Shown one piece after another: positions 7,128 through 10,562 of a DNA stretch of 10,562 nucleotides (position 1 is the first letter of the stretch; every line of letters begins with the position of its first letter). This stretch comes from Planctomycetaceae bacterium (GTDB lineage Bacteria; Planctomycetota; Planctomycetia; Planctomycetales; Planctomycetaceae). Below the pieces are notes generated by a model that saw only the letters and a list, made by a program, of their open reading frames with translations, was not told where the DNA came from and searched no databases. The stretch covers positions 1-10,562 of the forward strand of contig JAGQQB010000094.1 in NCBI GenBank assembly GCA_020426425.1, in the 5' to 3' direction. The position numbers and the translations under genes were made by a program.

Positions 7128-7198
7128 CCAGCCCATCCATCGGTCTGGCGACGCCACAGCAACAATTCACCGGTTTGGGTGAGAAACTGTTGGCTTAG

Positions 7199-7975
7199 CT
7201 ATTGGACCGCATAACGCACGCGGACACGGTTATCGGGGACCAGAATGTGTTGGCCATTTTCCAAAGGGATGAAGTGCAGTCGCTGCCGATCATCGACCTG
7301 AAAGCCACGGTTTTCCCAGTGAGCCTTCATTTCGGGAGTCAGCAGCGGCTCCGAGGGCTGCAGCCATTCCGGGGGCACGTCGCGACTGTTGAACACCGGG
7401 ACCGCCACCGGAACATCACTGGAAAGCAGCGGAGCCAGATCCACCATTCCGACAGGCCGTGCTGCGGTTGGATCGACTTTCAGCAACGGTGGAAGCGATG
7501 CAACGGACTCATGCACCGATGCTGCATGGGACGTCAGTTCAGGATCGTTCTCCGGAAACCGGGGACCAACCGCCATCAATGGACCTTCATTGTCGTCCAG
7601 GGCAGCATCATGCCCAGAAGCGACCGGCGCATGGCTGTTGCCCCGCAATCCTCGCCCCCATTCGACATACCCATACCCCAGCGCGACACCCAGCATCGCC
7701 GCGAGACACAGTCCGGCCATCATGGACCAACTCGACTGCTGCCGTACTGGCCGGGCGGGCTGCACACTGCCGCTGGGGGTAATGGCAATCTGATCAACAT
7801 GCTCTCGTGAGGCCCGGCGGAACAACCGGTCTTCGAGAAACATCAACGCCAGTTGCCGCCACTCGGCGAGCGACGAACGGTCGTCCAGATCGCGCAGCAA
7901 AGCGACTTCGGCAAGTTCGTCCAGTTCACCATCGACCAGAGACTGGAGCAGTTGTTCCTGAGATCGTTCATTCAT
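7199..7975 (-). CDS. Single-pass anti-sigma-factor-like protein (about 258 aa)
   Basis: The gene follows the ECF sigma gene on the same strand, 64 bases after its stop. From the ATG at 7975 the protein begins MNERSQEQLLQSLVDGELDE, the usual opening of planctomycete anti-sigma-like proteins; a cytoplasmic helical segment runs to about residue 65. One transmembrane helix lies at about 83-103 (MMAGLCLAAMLGVALGYGYV). An acidic, disordered stretch (about 110-165) leads to an extracytoplasmic C-terminal module, where VPVFNS (192-197), PPEWLQ (201-206) and a final FIPLENGQHILVPDNRVRVR (235-254) stand out. The HxxxCxxC motif of ZAS anti-sigma factors is absent. It would hold the sigma factor at the membrane and release it on an external signal; this is inferred from neighbourhood and topology. 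ATGs at 7990 and 7981 are alternative starts (a GGAG lies 3 and 12 bases before them). The frame remains open to 8152 but overlaps the sigma gene. Confidence 0.8.
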   Translation of the reverse strand: MNERSQEQLLQSLVDGELDELAEVALLRDLDDRSSLAEWRQLALMFLEDRLFRRASREHVDQIAITPSGSVQPARPVRQQSSWSMMAGLCLAAMLGVALGYGYVEWGRGLRGNSHAPVASGHDAALDDNEGPLMAVGPRFPENDPELTSHAASVHESVASLPPLLKVDPTAARPVGMVDLAPLLSSDVPVAVPVFNSRDVPPEWLQPSEPLLTPEMKAHWENRGFQVDDRQRLHFIPLENGQHILVPDNRVRVRYAVQ

Positions 7976-8039
7976 GGTCATTGACTTCATCAACTCCGCC
8001 AGCGGGCTGCCGCCAGCACTCGTCCATTCATAACACCGC

Positions 8040-8600
8040 TCAAGGAGCCTCGACACCAGCTGCGACCAATTGCTGTCGCATGCGTTGTCGAGCTTTGAAG
8101 AGCCGATGTTCAACCACATGCTCCGTGACGCCCAACCGGCGGGCCAGGTCACGATAGGTCCAGTTCTCCGTGTATTTCAGAATCAAAACTTCCCGATCCA
8201 ACTCCGGCAACTGTTCGAGCGCCGCACGCACTGCATGCAAACGTTCGTGCTCCAGCAGCCATCCGAGAGGATCGCTCGCTGATTCCCCCGGTGGACTCCA
8301 TTCACGCTGTAGCCGATCCTCAAAGCGGCGGCGCCGTCCACGCGTCCGGCGATAGAACAGACACTGCCGCACCGCGACCCGGTACAGCCAAGGGGCAACT
8401 CTCTCTGGATCCGTCGGCAGATCGCCAGACTTTGTGAACGCAACCGCCACTTCCTGCAGAATGTCCTCCACAATGTCGGCATCACCCACCCGGTTGAGGA
8501 TGACGGTCCGCAACCAAGGCTTGTGCTCAAGCAATGCAGCCCCCCAGTCGATCGTTGATCGACCTGCCACCACATCGGCAGTGGGGTGTTGTTCGCTCAT
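8040..8600 (-). CDS. RNA polymerase sigma factor, sigma-70 ECF type (186 aa)
   Basis: This is a short sigma factor with only regions 2 and 4. Region 2 covers about 22-92, with RVGDADIVEDILQEVAVAFT (37-56), the core-binding and -10-contacting helices, and APWLYRVAVRQCLFYRR (69-85); a strongly basic run RRTRGRRRRFED follows. Region 4 covers about 122-178, with ALEQLPELDREVLILKYTEN (127-146) and the -35-binding helix-turn-helix YRDLARRLGVTEHVVEHRLF (149-168). Length is normal for the ECF group. The frame is open to 8729, but I start at the ATG at 8600 because the residues before it are Trp-, Cys- and Arg-rich and do not belong to the fold; no clear Shine-Dalgarno is present. It heads a leftward cluster with a membrane anti-sigma-like protein and a PDZ protein. 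ECF sigma factors often activate their own promoter, so the repeated word upstream (8666-8675) deserves attention. Confidence 0.93.
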   Translation of the reverse strand: MSEQHPTADVVAGRSTIDWGAALLEHKPWLRTVILNRVGDADIVEDILQEVAVAFTKSGDLPTDPERVAPWLYRVAVRQCLFYRRTRGRRRRFEDRLQREWSPPGESASDPLGWLLEHERLHAVRAALEQLPELDREVLILKYTENWTYRDLARRLGVTEHVVEHRLFKARQRMRQQLVAAGVEAP

Positions 8601-8665
8601 GCCAATAGAATGGTTGCCGCCCCACGTGCTTCCCAGGCACATTTTCTCGTGCCGCGGCAAGAATT

Positions 8666-8675
8666 GCGAATCACG
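8666..8675 (-). promoter_or_regulatory. Copy 1 of a 10-base word upstream of the sigma gene
   Basis: Read on the minus strand, towards the sigma gene, this is CGTGATTCGC, ending 65 bases before the start codon at 8600. The identical word, oriented towards ubiA, occurs at 8739-8748. The plus-strand neighbourhood forms an 8-base palindrome, TCACGTGA (8671-8678), and a second CACGTG lies at 8623-8628. It could be a promoter element or an operator. Confidence 0.4.
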
Positions 8676-8738
8676 TGAACTTTCTCGAACCAGATTCCAG
8701 CCACACTCCCATACACCGCGCAGGTGCAACCACCATCG

Positions 8739-8748
8739 CGTGATTCGC
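8739..8748 (+). promoter_or_regulatory. Copy 2 of the 10-base word, upstream of the UbiA-family gene
   Basis: CGTGATTCGC on the plus strand, ending 56 bases before the ATG at 8805, faces the UbiA-family gene exactly as its partner at 8666-8675 faces the sigma gene. A TACGCT 10 bases downstream (8759-8764) is a weak -10-like word. The paired, similarly spaced arrangement is what makes it notable; the function is inferred. Confidence 0.4.
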
Positions 8749-8804
8749 GTCGCGGTGCTACGCTGTCCCCATTCGTTCCCAGCCCCTCGGCGCAGTCACC
8801 ACCG

Positions 8805-9737
8805 ATGTCGTTTATTCATAACCTGTTACGTCTTTGCCGCTTCCCCACCGTGTTTACCGCGCTGGCCGACATCATGCTCGGGTACGCCCTGTCCCACGCT
8901 GGCTACGACTCCTGGCCAACCCTGGGCTGGCTGCTCGTAGCCTGTGCGGGTTTGTACCTCTCCGGGATGGTGTTCAATGACGTGTTCGACCTCAAGCAAG
9001 ATCAACAGGAACGGCCTTCGCGTCCACTCCCCAGCGGTGCGATTTCGCGCCCTGTCGCGAGCGTCTTTGGCGGCCTCTTGATGATCATCGGGATCGCCTG
9101 TGCCGCCGTCGCGAGTTTGAACAGTCTGGCGATCGCGCTGATCCTCGCCGCTACTATTCTCGCCTACGATGGCCCGCTCAAACGAACGCCGCTCGGACCC
9201 CTGTTCATGGGCGCCTGCCGCATGCTGAATGTATTGCTGGGGGCGAGCGCCGTCGGCATCCGTTTCGCGTCGGTCTGGCAGCATCCCCAATTGTGGGTGG
9301 CCTGCTCGATGGGGCTGTACATCGTCGGCGTCACGCTCTTCGCGCGGCGAGAAGCGTCCACTAGTTCCAAGGCAGGACTGCTACTCGGGCTCGGGATTGC
9401 GAACCTCGGGCTGTTCGGACTGGCTGCCTGGATCATGAACTGGACGGTTCACATCGGATTGCTGGTCGGCTTCGGCGCGGTCGCTCAGCCCTGGACCGTA
9501 CTACTCGCCCTGGCGGTGATCGCGTTCACGATCAACCGCCGCGCCCTGCTGGCGGTCGCCGATCCTCAACCAAAACTCGTACAGCAGACAGTCGGCACGA
9601 TGCTGCTATCGATCATCGTCGTCGATGCGACGCTGATCTACTTCAAACTCGGCGACGCAGGTATTCCGTACGCCATCGGCACGATCGCGCTGCTCATCCC
9701 GGCCGTGGGGTTGCGGCGTTGGATCCCGCTTTCGTGA
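8805..9737 (+). CDS. UbiA-superfamily prenyltransferase-like membrane protein, EboC-like (310 aa)
   Basis: An integral membrane protein of about eight to nine helices with both hallmarks of the UbiA superfamily. The first Asp-rich motif is N58-D59-V-F-D62-L-K-Q-D66 followed by ERPSRPLPSG (69-78), and the second, degenerate one is Y121-D122-G-P-L-K126. RMLNVLLG (139-146) lies next to it. UbiA enzymes attach isoprenoid chains to aromatic or other acceptors using Mg2+-bound prenyl diphosphate. The opening LLRLCRFPTVFTALADIMLG and the SGMVFNDVFD context most resemble EboC, the UbiA-like protein of the ebo cluster, known from cyanobacteria and other bacteria and linked to export of metabolite precursors. 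None of the other ebo genes is present here, so the role stays open; a lipid- or quinone-type prenyltransferase is the alternative. The frame starts at 8724, but the ATG at 8805 places the first helix correctly. It is divergent from the sigma gene. Confidence 0.88.
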   Translation: MSFIHNLLRLCRFPTVFTALADIMLGYALSHAGYDSWPTLGWLLVACAGLYLSGMVFNDVFDLKQDQQERPSRPLPSGAISRPVASVFGGLLMIIGIACAAVASLNSLAIALILAATILAYDGPLKRTPLGPLFMGACRMLNVLLGASAVGIRFASVWQHPQLWVACSMGLYIVGVTLFARREASTSSKAGLLLGLGIANLGLFGLAAWIMNWTVHIGLLVGFGAVAQPWTVLLALAVIAFTINRRALLAVADPQPKLVQQTVGTMLLSIIVVDATLIYFKLGDAGIPYAIGTIALLIPAVGLRRWIPLS

Positions 9738-9780
9738 GATGAGTGGTTCACTGGGCCGACAAGATCGCACCGTAGTCTGG

Positions 9781-10562
9781 CTACTTATCGCCGGACACCA
9801 CTTCCGCGATGTTTTGCGCGTGATCGCGAATACGGCCAAACGAGTTCAGCGCGTTCAGGAACGCCACTGTCACCTGGGGCGGAATCTGGGACGAGGAGAC
9901 ATCCGCGAGATGATCGCGCCGCAGTTTCTTGATCAACTTGCGAATCTCGCTCCCCAGTTCTTCGACATCCTTGAGCAGATTGCGATTCTGGTTGCGATAC
10001 CCTTCGTTGACGCGACTGACGTAGGCGAGGATCTCCGTGCGGAGTTGCAGCAGGTGTTCGAGTTGAGTCGCTTCGAAACGGAGCGACTCCTTTCGCAATT
10101 TCTGATCGAACCGCAGGATCGTATCGACATAGTCACTCACCGATTCGTACTCGTCAGCGAGCCGCAGTTGCTGACGGCACTCCTCAGCCACCGCATGCGG
10201 CACATTGCCCGACAGCAGGTTGGTGACGAAATGCGAAATCTCATCCTGCATGCTGTCCAGAATCTTCTCGCGATCCCGCAGGTGCTTGGCGAGACTCTCG
10301 TCGGTCTCGTCCTGCTTGAGCAGCGTCTCCAGCCAGTTGAGCATCTTGCCGCAACCTTCGCCCATTTTGATGATTTCACGGCGTGACTGTTCCACCGCCA
10401 GCAGCGGCGTTTCGAGCATGCGGATGTCCAGGTCGGTCAGATGCGGCTTTTCCTTGTACGCCTTCGCCGGCACGAGCCATTCCAGGAACTGGGCGAATTG
10501 CGTCACGAATGGCAGGAACAGGATGGTGTTGCAGACATTGAACACCGAGTGCGTCGCCGCGA
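9781..10562 (-). CDS. Na+/phosphate cotransporter family protein, C-terminal part (partial, at least 259 aa)
   Basis: The coding frame runs in from beyond the right edge, so the true start is outside the window; the apparent GTG start at 10545 is an internal valine of ATHSVFNVCNTILFLPF. That segment is the last part of the membrane domain of the NptA/PNaS family (usual wording AxxHTxFN-N), which couples phosphate uptake to sodium. After the end of the membrane part (FLEWLVPAK) the protein becomes cytoplasmic and wholly helical: a PhoU-like domain with paired long helices, about 200 residues rich in Glu, Arg and Leu, including ESVSDYVDTILRFDQKLR and ending SFGRIRDHAQNIAEVVSGDK. This PhoU-type tail is usual in bacterial members of the family and may tune transport to phosphate status. 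The gene converges on ubiA with 43 bases between the stops; no good terminator is seen in that gap. Confidence 0.9.
   Translation of the reverse strand, partial: AATHSVFNVCNTILFLPFVTQFAQFLEWLVPAKAYKEKPHLTDLDIRMLETPLLAVEQSRREIIKMGEGCGKMLNWLETLLKQDETDESLAKHLRDREKILDSMQDEISHFVTNLLSGNVPHAVAEECRQQLRLADEYESVSDYVDTILRFDQKLRKESLRFEATQLEHLLQLRTEILAYVSRVNEGYRNQNRNLLKDVEELGSEIRKLIKKLRRDHLADVSSSQIPPQVTVAFLNALNSFGRIRDHAQNIAEVVSGDK

Noticed and set aside
7976..8152. Longer version of the anti-sigma-like protein starting at 8152
   Set aside because: It would overlap the sigma gene by more than 110 bases and adds residues unlike the anti-sigma N-terminus.
9739..10386. 215-codon plus-strand frame opposite the phosphate transporter
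   Set aside because: It is the antisense shadow of the well-supported PhoU-like coding sequence, whose high-GC third positions keep the opposite strand open.

Overview
The window most likely comes from a planctomycete (order Planctomycetales or a close relative). Three things point there: a bacterial homologue of formylmethanofuran dehydrogenase subunit B (FhcB, tetrahydromethanopterin-linked C1 metabolism) sitting alone among unrelated genes; many secreted or membrane-anchored proteins without a named function, including a PDZ protein and a TlpA-like thioredoxin with a long N-terminal extension; and an ECF sigma factor followed by a single-pass, zinc-motif-free anti-sigma-like protein. Most starts lack a strong Shine-Dalgarno sequence, which fits. 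The assignment is inferred from gene content. A non-planctomycete with the same C1 genes cannot be excluded.

Layout, left to right: (1) 130-1668 (-), a secreted protein of unknown function; (2) a 326-base divergent spacer, then 1995-3167 (+), a membrane-anchored protein of a conserved but uncharacterised family; (3) a convergent spacer with a 13-bp tandem repeat, then fhcB at 3395-4750 (-), preceded by a tiny Cys-rich reading frame whose stop overlaps the fhcB start; (4) 5039-6232 (+), an exported thioredoxin-fold protein with a WCGPC motif; (5) a perfect 18-bp hairpin (6274-6315) between convergent genes, almost certainly a bidirectional terminator; (6) a leftward cluster of ECF sigma factor, anti-sigma-like membrane protein and secreted PDZ protein (8600 down to 6348); (7) a divergent spacer holding the same 10-base word upstream of both flanking genes; (8) 8805-9737 (+), a UbiA-superfamily membrane protein that most resembles EboC; (9) the C-terminal part of a Na+/phosphate cotransporter with a PhoU-like domain (-), running off the right edge.

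Functionally this is a mosaic. FhcB belongs to the formyltransferase/hydrolase complex of H4MPT-dependent formaldehyde oxidation or formyl transfer, whose other subunits are not here. The sigma/anti-sigma/PDZ set looks like an envelope-sensing regulatory unit. I see no rRNA, tRNA, CRISPR array, transposase, phage gene or recognisable defence system. The points most worth a second look are the shared promoter-proximal word at 8666-8675 and 8739-8748, and the micro-ORF coupled to fhcB.
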